Below, one piece after another: positions 1-8,960 of a stretch of 64,000 bases of DNA. Positions within the stretch are counted from its first letter, which is position 1. Each line of letters begins with the position of its first letter. A program made the translations under genes and the position numbers. The notes beneath the pieces were generated by a model. The model saw only the letters and a list, made by a program, of their open reading frames with translations. It was not told the DNA's origin and ran no database searches. This DNA is from JAHDFB01 sp965658745 (GTDB lineage Bacteria > Bacteroidota > Bacteroidia > Chitinophagales > Saprospiraceae): positions 84,865-148,864 of the forward strand of contig CBFHTK010000008.1 of assembly GCA_965658745.1 (NCBI GenBank), in the 5' to 3' direction.

Positions 1-1
1 C

Positions 2-1123
2 CGAGAAAAAGACACGTATGTTCGAAATGCCATTCAACGCATTGGTAAGGTTGAAGTTGGTTCATGGGAACCTATTCTTGAAGGTGGAAAGACCAGATTC
101 TACAGAAATAAATTAGAATATAGCTTCTCAAGTGCAAGATGGATGACTGAGGAAGAAATTAGTAGCAATGAAGTTATTACTGATAAAAAAGGTTTGGGTT
201 TCAATAAAGCAGGAACTTTTGATAAAGTGATAAATCTCGAGACTTGTTATCTACAAGAAGCACCCTCAAATGAAATTAGAAATTGGCTTCGAACCTATAC
301 CTCTGGTTCAGAATTTCCATACTATTCTTCTCGTTCAAAAAAAGGATGGCTTAGAAATATTATGCTGCGCTCTACTGAAAAAGGTGAATTTCTTGTGTTA
401 GTCTCTTTTGCTTACGATGACGAGCAACTAAGAAAACAACTACTAGATGATTTAATCGCAGCTTTCCCGGCTATAAAAAGTGTCTTCTATGTCTTGAGTG
501 ACAAGGTCAATTCAGTGACCATTGATTTGGATTATCATCACTACTATGGTGAGAAAGTTCTTATTGAATATTTAGGCGACGTTGCCTTTCAGATTGGTCC
601 TAAATCATTTTTTCAAACTAATACTACACAAGCTGTAAGATTGTACGATGTAGTTAAAGAATATGCTGACTTCAAGGGAAATGAAAACGTTTACGACCTC
701 TACACTGGATTGGGAAGTATTGCTCTATATATTGCAAACGAAGTTGCATCTGTAACTGGAATTGAAGAAATACCGGAAGCGATTCACTATGCAAACATTA
801 ATAAAGATCTAAATAACATAGGAAATGCTGTTTTCTACACTGGAGATGTCAAGGATATCTTGACAGATGCTTTTGTACAAAAACACGGCAAAGCTGATAC
901 GATCATAACTGATCCACCTAGAGTAGGAATGCATCCAGAAGTGGTAAACACTTTATTGGAATCTGGTGCTAAAAAAATTGTTTATGTTTCATGTAATCCC
1001 GCAACACAAGCGCGTGACATTCGGTTACTTTCTGAGAAATACGAAGTAAAAAGATTACGACCGGTCGATATGTTTCCTCATACACACCATGTGGAATCGG
1101 TAGCACTACTTGAATTAAAATAA
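2..1123 (+). CDS. rlmD: 23S rRNA (uracil-C5)-methyltransferase, RlmD/TrmA family (5' end outside window)
   Basis: The frame is open from base 2, so the gene begins before the window and only its last 373 codons are seen. The product methylates C5 of a uracil in rRNA using S-adenosylmethionine. Visible family signatures are YRNKLEYSFS near the start, FFQTN, the SAM-binding stretch VYDLYTGLGSIAL, the ITDPPR motif, and YVSCNPATQARD, whose Cys is the expected nucleophile. The C-terminus is the usual HHVESVALLE type. An internal ATG at 143 is not the true start, because conserved sequence lies upstream in the same frame. The next gene follows after one base, suggesting co-transcription. RlmD versus another RNA uracil methyltransferase of the same family cannot be separated from the sequence alone. 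Confidence 0.9.
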   Translation, partial: REKDTYVRNAIQRIGKVEVGSWEPILEGGKTRFYRNKLEYSFSSARWMTEEEISSNEVITDKKGLGFNKAGTFDKVINLETCYLQEAPSNEIRNWLRTYTSGSEFPYYSSRSKKGWLRNIMLRSTEKGEFLVLVSFAYDDEQLRKQLLDDLIAAFPAIKSVFYVLSDKVNSVTIDLDYHHYYGEKVLIEYLGDVAFQIGPKSFFQTNTTQAVRLYDVVKEYADFKGNENVYDLYTGLGSIALYIANEVASVTGIEEIPEAIHYANINKDLNNIGNAVFYTGDVKDILTDAFVQKHGKADTIITDPPRVGMHPEVVNTLLESGAKKIVYVSCNPATQARDIRLLSEKYEVKRLRPVDMFPHTHHVESVALLELK

Positions 1124-1124
1124 A

Positions 1125-1490
1125 ATGAAGAAAGAAGCTGACAAAATCTCCTCTGAGAAATTCATCCAATTGGAAAAAGAGCTAAGCATCTACTATAAAA
1201 TGATGGGTGATGCTAGTGACATTATATTAGACCAAGACGTAACGGAGTACCCTATTTTTGTAGCTCATCAACAGACCATGGAGATAGGACTAGTTTTAGC
1301 AGAAAGAGGGAAAGTAAAAGGTAATTGGACAATACATGCGACTTCGCTGGAAGAGATGGTTTATAAACAGATCATCAAAGAAGAGAATATTGAAGAATTT
1401 AAGAAAGTATTCAAAGATCCTAAATATCACTTCTGTGTTTTTGTACTCTCCGAGTTAGGAGCTCAATTCATATTCTTAGCAAAAAAATAA
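1125..1490 (+). CDS. conserved hypothetical protein, 121 aa
   Basis: The ATG lies one base after the stop of the methyltransferase gene, so the two are very probably translated from one message. The product is a small soluble protein with no signal peptide and no membrane segment; it starts with a charged helix (residues 1-30) and ends in a hydrophobic strand-like stretch, CVFVLSELGAQFIFLAKK. I do not recognise a named family. The gene is followed at once by a strong terminator hairpin, marking the end of the operon. Confidence 0.7.
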   Translation: MKKEADKISSEKFIQLEKELSIYYKMMGDASDIILDQDVTEYPIFVAHQQTMEIGLVLAERGKVKGNWTIHATSLEEMVYKQIIKEENIEEFKKVFKDPKYHFCVFVLSELGAQFIFLAKK

Positions 1491-1495
1491 AAAAA

Positions 1496-1528
1496 GGCAC
1501 CATCTTAAAAAGTTGGTGCCTTTCTTTT
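1496..1528. terminator. bidirectional intrinsic terminator
   Basis: A 7-bp stem (GGCACCA at 1496-1502, TGGTGCC at 1514-1520) is followed by TTTCTTTT on the plus strand and preceded by an A-run at 1484-1495 that reads as a T-run on the minus strand. It sits between convergent genes and can serve both. Confidence 0.85.
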
Positions 1529-1543
1529 CGGAGATAATTGATT

Positions 1544-3013
1544 TTATTCTTCCTCTTTGTTCTTTGTGGTCATATCTTCCACAAAATCTTCGATCTTATC
1601 CCTAGCATTTCCCGCTGCACCCTTCACTTTCTCTAAAACGTCTTCAACAATATCTTGAGCTTGATCGATCAAGTCTTCAACCTTCTCACCAATTGTTTCT
1701 TCGTTATTCGGCTCATCTGGCTCGCTAGTTAATTCCTTCTTTGACTCCTCTTTCTTCGGCTCAGCCTTTGGAGTTTCATCAGAGACATCTGTATTTACTG
1801 CTGTTTCTTTCTTCTTCCCCTTGGCCAGTTTAATCGCCAACGCAGCAGCTTCCAATTTAGCTTTCTCTTCGTCACTAATCTCTGTCTCTGCAATTTGTTT
1901 TTTTATCTCTTGCTTCTTTTCTTCAGCCTTAGCCTTAATTTCAGCTTGCAGTTTTGCCTTCTCTTCCCGTTTAACTTCTTTCTCAATTCGTTGTTCTAGT
2001 TCACCTTTAGTTTTCAGCATATCCTTTAACTTCTCTTCCTTGGAAGAGATACGCTCTTCAATCATACCTATCCTTGCCTCTCTCAATTGAGCCTCCAATT
2101 GGCCAAAAGCTCCTTCTGCCTGATTTGATTGATTTCGTTTGTCTCTTTGATCTTTTTCAATAGAATTTTTCATTCTATCAATCGCAGCTAGCAAACCTTT
2201 CAGTCTATTTTCCAATCTAGCCTTTTGACTATTCCCAGATTTCCCACCAGCTTTTCCATACTTTTTCTCTTTTAAGAACTTGAAAGCTTCATCGATTTTT
2301 GACCAGACCTTGTTTCTGTCATCGCGTGTAAACTTTGTTTTCGAGAACTTACTTTGCAATTTCTTTAATTCTTCGAATATAGGTTGAAGACTCTTTCCTC
2401 CCTCGATTTTTTCTCTGAGCTCGTTAACCCTTGTTTGAAAATCATGAAGCTGCTCTTTTGATTCTTCCTTGAACTTAGCGTCCATGACCTTTCGCATAGA
2501 TTTCAAGCGATCGAAGATTTCATTTGTATCTTTTCTTAAATTATTTGCTTGTTCACGGAAAAGATTTTTTTGCTGAACTTGCGTCTGAACTTTATTCCAA
2601 AAACCTTTCATTTCTTCCCAGACTGCAGACGAATACGATTCCATTCTGTCAACCTTCTCTTTGATATCTGCCAATTCAGAATGGTATAACTCATACAACT
2701 TATTAGACAAAACAACAAAATGCCATTCTGCCTTTGCTCTGGTGATGACATCGGCCCTATCTACTCGCAATGTTTCAGGTAATAAATCATCTGTTACTGA
2801 TAGAGGTCTTGTCATCGTAGAGTATCCTTCTACAAATTCTACTTCTTGGCCACTCTTCCACTCGTTCATGAGACTATTCTGGAAAGCCTCTGTCACTGTT
2901 TCTTCAGGAAACTGATAGATATTTACCATGTTCTCAGCCTCGATCAACTCGATTGCTAATAATTGCTTTTTTTCATTCTCGTCGGTTGCCCAAATTACAA
3001 TCTTGTTCTTCAT
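1544..3013 (-). CDS. large coiled-coil protein, unknown function
   Basis: A 489-residue protein without signal peptide or membrane segment. Residues 1-110 look globular. Residues about 110-400 are almost entirely charged heptad-type sequence rich in K, E, Q and R, predicted coiled coil. The segment around VWSKIDEAFKFLKEKKYG recalls DUF349-like helical repeats, but weakly. The last 90 residues are very acidic and end in amphipathic repeats (EKVEDLIDQAQDIVEDVLEKVKG) similar in style to LEA or apolipoprotein helices. It is transcribed towards the terminator at 1496-1528. The role is unknown; a cytoplasmic structural or nucleic-acid-associated function is only a guess. Confidence 0.75.
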   Translation of the reverse strand: MKNKIVIWATDENEKKQLLAIELIEAENMVNIYQFPEETVTEAFQNSLMNEWKSGQEVEFVEGYSTMTRPLSVTDDLLPETLRVDRADVITRAKAEWHFVVLSNKLYELYHSELADIKEKVDRMESYSSAVWEEMKGFWNKVQTQVQQKNLFREQANNLRKDTNEIFDRLKSMRKVMDAKFKEESKEQLHDFQTRVNELREKIEGGKSLQPIFEELKKLQSKFSKTKFTRDDRNKVWSKIDEAFKFLKEKKYGKAGGKSGNSQKARLENRLKGLLAAIDRMKNSIEKDQRDKRNQSNQAEGAFGQLEAQLREARIGMIEERISSKEEKLKDMLKTKGELEQRIEKEVKREEKAKLQAEIKAKAEEKKQEIKKQIAETEISDEEKAKLEAAALAIKLAKGKKKETAVNTDVSDETPKAEPKKEESKKELTSEPDEPNNEETIGEKVEDLIDQAQDIVEDVLEKVKGAAGNARDKIEDFVEDMTTKNKEEE

Positions 3014-3039
3014 TCTATTTTTTTCAATCGTTTTCAGAC

Positions 3040-4032
3040 CTAAACTAGGCCTTTTTCTACTAAATACTCTGCTATCTGAACAGCATTTGTTGCTGCACCT
3101 TTTCGTAAATTATCAGAGACAACCCACAGATTCAAGCCATTTTCGATGCTTTCATCCCTGCGTATTCGTCCCACGAAAACTTCGTTTCTATCCTTTGCCA
3201 TTAATGGCATTGGATAACTAAAATTATCTAGATCATCTTGGATTACTAAACCTTCGGTTTCGTTGAATATTTTGTAAACTGAATCTATATCATAATTGTT
3301 TACAAATTCAACATTTACTGATTCACTATGTCCTCCGTAGACAGGAACGCGTACTGCAGTTGCTGTCACCGCAATTGAAGAATCATTCAATATTTTGCGA
3401 GTTTCGTGCATTAGTTTCATTTCCTCTTTTGTGTAGCGATTCTCAAGAAAATCATCGCAGTGAGGAATACAATTTTCGAAAATAGGGTGTTCATACGCGG
3501 GATCATCTGCGACATTCCCATCTCTTTCTATCTCATACTGATTTACAGCCTTATTGCCAGTCCCAGTAAAAGATTGATAAGTACTAATAACTAATCTCTT
3601 GATCCTAAACTCGCGATGAAGTGGTGCAAGAGCTACCACCATCTGGATAGTAGAACAATTTGGATTCGCAATAATCTTATCTAATGAGGTAAGTTGACTT
3701 GCATTGACTTCTGGTACAATCAACTTCTTAGAAGCATCCATACGCCAAGCTGAAGAATTATCAATAACTGTAATTCCTGCTGCTGCGTATCTTGGTGCCC
3801 ACTCTTTTGACGTTGCTCCACCAGCTGAAAATAGTGCGATCTCTGGCTTCAATGCAATAGCTTCTTCATGAGAAACAACTGAATATTGCACTCCATTGAA
3901 GCTAATTTTTTTCCCATAAGACTTTGGTGACGCAACGGGAATAATAGACTCAATCTTTAGACTTGACTCTCGCAATACCTGCTGCATGACAGTTCCTACT
4001 AAACCAGTTGCTCCAACTATAGCTATTTGCAT
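3040..4032 (-). CDS. asd: aspartate-semialdehyde dehydrogenase
   Basis: Reduces beta-aspartyl phosphate to aspartate semialdehyde with NADPH, the branch point to lysine/diaminopimelate, threonine and methionine. The chosen start gives MQIAIVGATGLVG, the expected N-terminal nucleotide-binding loop; an upstream ATG at 4068 would add 12 residues not typical of the family. The catalytic Cys is C126 in NPNCSTIQ, and the acid/base His is H235 in VPVYGGHSES. The length of 330 residues is normal. It stands alone: the neighbour on one side is the coiled-coil gene 26 bp downstream, and on the other a divergent secreted protein. Confidence 0.95.
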   Translation of the reverse strand: MQIAIVGATGLVGTVMQQVLRESSLKIESIIPVASPKSYGKKISFNGVQYSVVSHEEAIALKPEIALFSAGGATSKEWAPRYAAAGITVIDNSSAWRMDASKKLIVPEVNASQLTSLDKIIANPNCSTIQMVVALAPLHREFRIKRLVISTYQSFTGTGNKAVNQYEIERDGNVADDPAYEHPIFENCIPHCDDFLENRYTKEEMKLMHETRKILNDSSIAVTATAVRVPVYGGHSESVNVEFVNNYDIDSVYKIFNETEGLVIQDDLDNFSYPMPLMAKDRNEVFVGRIRRDESIENGLNLWVVSDNLRKGAATNAVQIAEYLVEKGLV

Positions 4033-4169
4033 TATTAATCTTCTTGGCAAAAAAAATCTCTGAGTCAAAAAACTTCAGATTCAAACGAGGTTAATTTAAC
4101 ATAATGCTTGTGTACGGATTCCACTCAAATAATGAATCAATGGCGAATTTTCCGTAGCTTCGTAGTCTT

Positions 4170-5954
4170 ATGAAATCACTAGTACAAATATTAGTCCTTT
4201 CTTTGGTTTCAACCTCATTATTGATGGGACAATTTTCTGATAATTTTGACGATGGAGACATTTCCAACAATCCCATGTGGCTCGGTGACGTAGACGCATA
4301 CGTTATAAATTCCAATGGCGAACTGCAATTAAATGAAGAAGAAGCGGGATCAAAATTTATTTATTTGCCGATAGAAGTTCTTGCAGATTTTACATGGGAG
4401 TGGGATTGGGAACTAAACTTTTCACCTTCCGACAATAATAAGGGAAGAGTTTACATATTCATGTCAGATATCGATCCATCAACAGCAAATGGCTACTATC
4501 TCGAAATTGGAGAAAACCTTGCGAATGATGCAATTAAAATCTTTAGACTGGATCAGGGTTCTCCCAGCCTTGTTGCAGAATGTGAAATGGGGGCTGTCGC
4601 CCAAAAGCCCGCACAGGTAAGCATCAAAATGGATCGCGTTGAAGGTCTTTGGACTATTTATACCGACTACACAAAAGGAGGCTTTCCCATTGAGGAAATC
4701 CAGTTCTTTGATGATACGTATGACTTTCTTTCAAGTGGATATTTTGCTTTTGAAGCAATCTATACTTCTAGTAACTCAAAAGCCTTTTTTCTAGACAATC
4801 TCAATGGAGAAATTTTTACACCAGATACAGAAGGTCCAATTATTACTTTCTATGAATTTACAAGTGACACTAGACTCAATATCGTATTCAATGAAGCAAT
4901 ATCAGCGGTAAGTCTAGACAATTTGATTTTGGGCGTAAGCCCTCCAGAAAACGACGTTATTGATACGGAACTAGCAGGTATGCAAAATCAAATTCTTGCA
5001 ATCGATTTTGAAATGCCTTTTCCATCTGGACCAACCTATGAATTGACAATTTCCGGATTAAGAGATGAGTCAAACAATAGTATGGCAGAACAAACTATAG
5101 AATTTAGGCAAGCGGTTTCGCCAGCAATTGGAGACGTTATTATCAATGAAATTCTATTTGATCCGCTCGTCGGGGGGGACGACTTTGTTGAAATACTAAA
5201 TATATCTGACAAGCTAATCTCGATCGAAGGATTGACACTTCTGAATAATACTAAGGAAAACAGCGAAGAGTTAGTTTCAAAGGCAATTATTCTTGAACCA
5301 AGCGACATTATTGCGTTTTGCTCAGATACGTCAATCTTAAGGCAGACCTACAAAACTCCAGCTACTGCAAGATTACATGAAATGTCAATCCCAAGTTTCA
5401 ATCAGAGTGACGGCAATGTTACGATTGTAAATGTAGATGGGGAGATCCTCGATGACTTGGACTATGAAGAAGATATGCATTTATCGCTAATCGATGATAC
5501 AAAAGGAGTTTCTCTTGAGCGAATATTTGGAACTTCACCAACAATTGCAAGTAACTTCACTTCGGGTACTTCTTCAACCATGTTTGCTACACCAGGTTAC
5601 CAAAATGCAAATGCAAGAAATAGCAATGCTAACAATGGCGAAATATTTCAATTGGAGCAAAGTTACTTTTCACCTAACAATGATGGAGACTCAGATCAAA
5701 TGATCTTGTTATTAGATATGCCTTCAACTGGATTCTTTACAACAGTAACAATTTTCAATATTAATGGGCAAAAGATTAGAAATCTTGTAACCAATCAGCT
5801 TACTGCAAGTCAGGACATTATTACTTGGGATGGAAGTATGGATGATGGCACTAAAGCAACTGTTGGGCATTATCTAGTTTACATAGAATCTTTTACGGAC
5901 TCGGGAGAAACACTCCAAGATAAAAAGCATGTCAAGCTTTTGGACATCTTTTGA
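4170..5954 (+). CDS. secreted protein with lamin-tail domain and FlgD-like C-terminal sorting domain
   Basis: Residues 1-20 are a signal peptide (MKSLVQILVLSLVSTSLLMG). Residues about 22-215 resemble a concanavalin-like jelly-roll. A Big-type beta-sandwich follows (about 222-310, starting DTEGPIITFYEF). Residues about 318-440 fit a lamin-tail domain (GDVIINEILFDP then DDFVEILNIS). The C-terminal 95 residues begin YFSPNNDGDSD and end with a FlgD-like Ig fold and KHVKLLDIF, as in many Bacteroidota T9SS cargos. The protein is probably exported and surface attached; no catalytic residues are evident. It is followed by an operon on the same strand after 103 bp. Confidence 0.85.
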   Translation: MKSLVQILVLSLVSTSLLMGQFSDNFDDGDISNNPMWLGDVDAYVINSNGELQLNEEEAGSKFIYLPIEVLADFTWEWDWELNFSPSDNNKGRVYIFMSDIDPSTANGYYLEIGENLANDAIKIFRLDQGSPSLVAECEMGAVAQKPAQVSIKMDRVEGLWTIYTDYTKGGFPIEEIQFFDDTYDFLSSGYFAFEAIYTSSNSKAFFLDNLNGEIFTPDTEGPIITFYEFTSDTRLNIVFNEAISAVSLDNLILGVSPPENDVIDTELAGMQNQILAIDFEMPFPSGPTYELTISGLRDESNNSMAEQTIEFRQAVSPAIGDVIINEILFDPLVGGDDFVEILNISDKLISIEGLTLLNNTKENSEELVSKAIILEPSDIIAFCSDTSILRQTYKTPATARLHEMSIPSFNQSDGNVTIVNVDGEILDDLDYEEDMHLSLIDDTKGVSLERIFGTSPTIASNFTSGTSSTMFATPGYQNANARNSNANNGEIFQLEQSYFSPNNDGDSDQMILLLDMPSTGFFTTVTIFNINGQKIRNLVTNQLTASQDIITWDGSMDDGTKATVGHYLVYIESFTDSGETLQDKKHVKLLDIF

Positions 5955-6057
5955 TCTGAAAGTATCTTAGAAGTAGGGATTCTATTATTTTTGTACAAAA
6001 TGAAATGCTATCGCACAGCCAAAAAGTATACTAAAAACCTTATCACCACTATTTCTA

Positions 6058-6954
6058 GTGGCTGGATCTGTTTTGGTTACCTTAATCGTATTCAACACAG
6101 ATTGTCCATACGTTAAGCAATTACAGGAATCGGCAGTCTACATTATGATAGGATTCCTTTTTATGGCACTCATTGGTTACCTTGTTAATCAAAAACAGAT
6201 TTTACTTGGAAGTCTTGTTTTTACTGCAATACTTTGTCTTTTCTTAAAAGATGCTAGTAGTAACAATCTCCGGACTCCACAGGAGAATAACCAAATGAAA
6301 CTTGCAGTAGCCCATATTAATGTCTCCTCAGTAGAGGACTCTTACCAAACATTTCTCTCCCAAGTAAAGGGCGAAAATCTAGACATAATTTCTTTTCAAG
6401 AGATTAAGCCTGACTGGTCAGTTTTCCTCCGCGAAGAATTATCTACAATCTATCCTTATAAAGCCGAAAATGTCAGAATTGATCCTTTTGGAATGGCCAT
6501 ATACTCAAAATATCCAATAGTAACTGTAGATACAATCTTTTATGAGCAAGTTCCTGGCTTGGAAGCAATGATTCTTCTTCCAGATGAAAATGAAATCAGG
6601 GTCTTTAACACACTGTTGTTACCTTCAATAGACAATCAATTAGACGAACTCCAAGATAACCAACTAAAATACATTGGCAATTACCTTAACCAAAATCAAG
6701 GTACCTCTCTTATTATGGGTGACTTCAATATGGTATATTGGTCCAGTAGGATACGAGACTTCCGAATCAAAACAGGTTTGAAGAACAGTAGACGGGATGT
6801 CTCTAGTAGTGTATTGTCAATTCCTTATGATCATATTTTCCATTCTCCAGACCTTGAATGTACTATGTTTCGCGACCTAGTAGATAGCTTAGGTTATAGA
6901 TTGGGGATTTCTGCCAACCTACAATTCATTGAATCTAATACCGCTGAATTATGA
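6058..6954 (+). CDS. membrane-anchored endonuclease/exonuclease/phosphatase-fold protein, probably catalytically degenerate
   Basis: The N-terminus carries two or three membrane helices (about residues 1-18, 28-45 and 50-65); the rest is an EEP domain. Recognisable family elements are AHINV, the metal-binding FQEI, YSKYPI, GDFN and PYDHIF. The final motif, normally GSDH followed by a strand, reads LGYRLGISANLQF, so the expected catalytic Asp-His pair is missing; the usual NTH element reads NTLLLP. The start is uncertain: 6058 is GTG, and the same frame is open back to 6004 and encodes a plausible extension (KSILKTLSPLFLV) without an ATG. A TATTTTTG box at 5986-5993 could be the promoter -7 element. 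The stop overlaps the next start by ATGA. Confidence 0.8.
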   Translation: MAGSVLVTLIVFNTDCPYVKQLQESAVYIMIGFLFMALIGYLVNQKQILLGSLVFTAILCLFLKDASSNNLRTPQENNQMKLAVAHINVSSVEDSYQTFLSQVKGENLDIISFQEIKPDWSVFLREELSTIYPYKAENVRIDPFGMAIYSKYPIVTVDTIFYEQVPGLEAMILLPDENEIRVFNTLLLPSIDNQLDELQDNQLKYIGNYLNQNQGTSLIMGDFNMVYWSSRIRDFRIKTGLKNSRRDVSSSVLSIPYDHIFHSPDLECTMFRDLVDSLGYRLGISANLQFIESNTAEL

Positions 6955-7181
6955 CAAGCTATAAAACCTTCTTCATCAGTTCTCAGCAATTAGTCGAGAA
7001 GAAGTTTGACAAAATGACCAGCTTCAAAGTTGATGGACCAGCTATGAAAACTGAGATACAAGCACTGCTTTACAAATATGAATCTGCGGGATATGAACTT
7101 CATAGCACGCAATCAATCATGTCTACTAACGGTCAATTTAGCTATACTGAAGGCCTCATTGTTATCTTAAAGTTGAAGTAG
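6951..7181 (+). CDS. small conserved protein, DUF4177-like
   Basis: 76 residues, starting inside the stop of the upstream gene (ATGA overlap), so translation is likely coupled. The pattern, with YKTFFIS at the start, GYELHSTQSI in the middle and YTEGLIVILKLK at the end, resembles the small beta-alpha-beta proteins grouped as DUF4177, but the match is from memory and weak. The next gene starts on the base after its stop. Confidence 0.65.
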   Translation: MTSYKTFFISSQQLVEKKFDKMTSFKVDGPAMKTEIQALLYKYESAGYELHSTQSIMSTNGQFSYTEGLIVILKLK

Positions 7182-7631
7182 ATGCGATTCGTATGCAAGT
7201 CTTTTTCCGAATTAAGTCTTAAGGAACTTTATGACATTATGGTTTTACGCCAAGAAGTCTTTGTAGTTGAACAAGATTGCCCTTACCTCGACGCAGATGG
7301 CAAGGATCTTGATGCAGATCATGTTATGATCTATGAAAACGCTAAGTTGATAGCATACACGCGAATATTAGCAGCGGGAGTCTCTTATCCCGAATACACT
7401 TCAATAGGAAGAGTGGTAAATTCTTCAACGGTAAGAGGTCGAGGAATTGGGAGAAAACTTATGGAATACTCAATAGAAACTTGCTTGAAGAAATACCCAA
7501 AAATTCCCATTAAAATCTCAGCTCAGGTATACCTTAAAACCTTCTATACTGACTTGGGATTTGAAGATACAATAGAAAGATATCTTGAAGACAATATTCC
7601 CCACATGGGTATGATATTAAGAAAAAAATAA
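7182..7631 (+). CDS. elaA: GNAT family N-acetyltransferase, ElaA type
   Basis: A 149-residue acetyl-CoA-dependent transferase of the ElaA subfamily, substrate unknown. ElaA signatures are LYDIMVLRQEVFVVEQDCPYLD near the N-terminus, D-x-D-H at DADHVMIY, the acetyl-CoA loop GRVVNSSTVRGRGIGRKLM, and the C-terminal FYTDLGFE and IPHMGM. It starts directly after the stop of the upstream small gene, forming a tight three-gene operon (6058-7631). No terminator hairpin follows; instead one copy of the window's dispersed palindromic motif lies 10 bp downstream. Confidence 0.9.
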   Translation: MRFVCKSFSELSLKELYDIMVLRQEVFVVEQDCPYLDADGKDLDADHVMIYENAKLIAYTRILAAGVSYPEYTSIGRVVNSSTVRGRGIGRKLMEYSIETCLKKYPKIPIKISAQVYLKTFYTDLGFEDTIERYLEDNIPHMGMILRKK

Positions 7632-7641
7632 AGGGCTTTAT

Positions 7642-7680
7642 TTGCTGATTAACAGCAATTTATGGACAGTGTGGCACACT
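7642..7680 (+). repeat. dispersed two-palindrome motif, copy A
   Basis: TTGCTG(7642-7647)-ATTAA-CAGCAA(7653-7658) is the first palindrome; AGTGTGGCACACT (7668-7680) is the second. The distance from CTGATTAA at 7645 to AGTGTG is 23 nt, the same as in the three other copies. It is intergenic, between convergent elaA and the GHMP kinase gene. Confidence 0.6.
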
Positions 7681-7710
7681 ATATAAGTACAGTCAAAGTC
7701 ATTAAATAAT

Positions 7711-8598
7711 TTACTGACAAATCATATCATCAAATGCTACAATCGTATCAAAACCTTTCTCATTAAAATACGAGTGTACTTTTTCTTGACCTTTGTCTGA
7801 AGCCGCAAGTACAAAATCTCCACCCCAAGCTCCTAAAGATTTAGTAACACCTTGGAAATCAGAAAAACGTTCAGATTGAACTGTCTTTAACTTCATTTCT
7901 CTTGCGACAATCTCTTCGTGTCGACTCAGCAATCCACAAAATTCATTGAAATCGCCAGCGCTAATAATCTTATCAGTGATCTCAGTTAAAGCTTTGACTG
8001 TTGCTTTCTTATTCTTAGCATGCTCGAAATAGTATTTCACCGCATCATCGCTAGACTGCTTTTCATTCAAGTGAACGAAGTACAGATTTTTAGTAAAAGA
8101 TAGATTAAAGTCAACTTCTTCATAATGTAAAGAATCGTCTGCTAATGCAAAAACTAAAGGACCATCTGCACCTGCACAAGCTATATCATAGCCAGAACCT
8201 TGAGAAACCTTAAAATGAAGTAAAAATGGATTTACACCAGCCCAATCTGCAACTAAATGTATCAAACTACTACTAGAACCCAATCCCCAATTTCTACAGA
8301 ATTCAAGATGTGTTTCTATCTTGAAGGCTTTCCAATTGCTTAAAAATTCTGAATTGAGACGAACGGCATTCTTGAGTATACTTTGGATTTTCTTTGATAC
8401 TGCTTCATCAGTAGTCTTTACGGCAGAAAAGTCATAAAGTGATATTTGCGACTCAAACCAAATCTCACCATGTACATCATAGCTTTTCCAATTAAGATCA
8501 CTACCGCGAGTAGCCTTAACCATCATTTTTTGACCTTGCTTTGTTGGGAATGCTAAAGTTTTTGCACCGTCTAGGACGTAATACTCAGATGTGAGCAT
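7711..8598 (-). CDS. GYDIA-type GHMP kinase (mevalonate-kinase-like)
   Basis: A small-molecule kinase of the GHMP fold, in the Bacteroidota-specific group named after its GYDIA motif, seen here as GSGYDIACAG. The ATP-binding loop reads NWGLGSSSSLI. The substrate is not known; an isoprenoid-pathway role is assumed from family likeness only. The only ATG (8596-8598) truncates the conserved first strand: the codons upstream in the same frame encode KQEFYARGKLMLTSEYYVLDG, where the GK-L-x-L-x-x-E-Y-x-V-L-x-G pattern is typical of GHMP N-termini. No ATG, GTG or TTG occurs in that extension before the stop at 8650-8652, so translation may begin at a rare codon such as ATC (8629-8631) or ATT (8632-8634). 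Confidence 0.85.
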   Translation of the reverse strand: MLTSEYYVLDGAKTLAFPTKQGQKMMVKATRGSDLNWKSYDVHGEIWFESQISLYDFSAVKTTDEAVSKKIQSILKNAVRLNSEFLSNWKAFKIETHLEFCRNWGLGSSSSLIHLVADWAGVNPFLLHFKVSQGSGYDIACAGADGPLVFALADDSLHYEEVDFNLSFTKNLYFVHLNEKQSSDDAVKYYFEHAKNKKATVKALTEITDKIISAGDFNEFCGLLSRHEEIVAREMKLKTVQSERFSDFQGVTKSLGAWGGDFVLAASDKGQEKVHSYFNEKGFDTIVAFDDMICQ

Positions 8599-8960
8599 AA
8601 GTTTTCCCCTTGCGTAGAATTCCTGTTTGATAATATTCAGTATTATAAGTTAGCAATGCTGATACCAGAGATATCGCTTTTCGTTTTGTCGGTTGTTGGA
8701 ATTCTCTACGGTTGGTTCTATAAAGTCTGAAAATCCGACATTCAAACGGACTCCCAAACAAGTAACAAAAATATCATTATTTATTCCAATAATAGATTTT
8801 TCTATATATGAATTTTTAAAATATAATAAAAAGCATTCCTTCGTTACCTATATTAAATTATCCTGACTGTACTACCACTGCTCCTATCAATTTGGCACAA
8901 CGAACAAAGGCTGTCTTCTTTACAGAAAACAGCCTCTCTTAATTCTTAGAAACAGTGTTG
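8599..8960. other. intergenic stretch, 362 bp
   Basis: It holds the untranslated or N-terminal extension of the GHMP kinase gene, a 24-codon hydrophobic plus-strand reading frame (8656-8730, beginning MLIPEISLFVLSVVG) that could be a small membrane peptide or a remnant, an AT-rich segment at 8770-8840, and the rpsU terminator at 8909-8934. Nothing else is recognisable. Confidence 0.5.
8909..8934 (-). terminator. rpsU terminator
   Basis: GGCTGT (8909-8914) pairs with ACAGCC (8929-8934) around a 14-base loop. On the minus strand it lies 26 bp after the rpsU stop and is followed by TTTGTTCG. The T-tract is short, so efficiency is uncertain. Confidence 0.6.
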
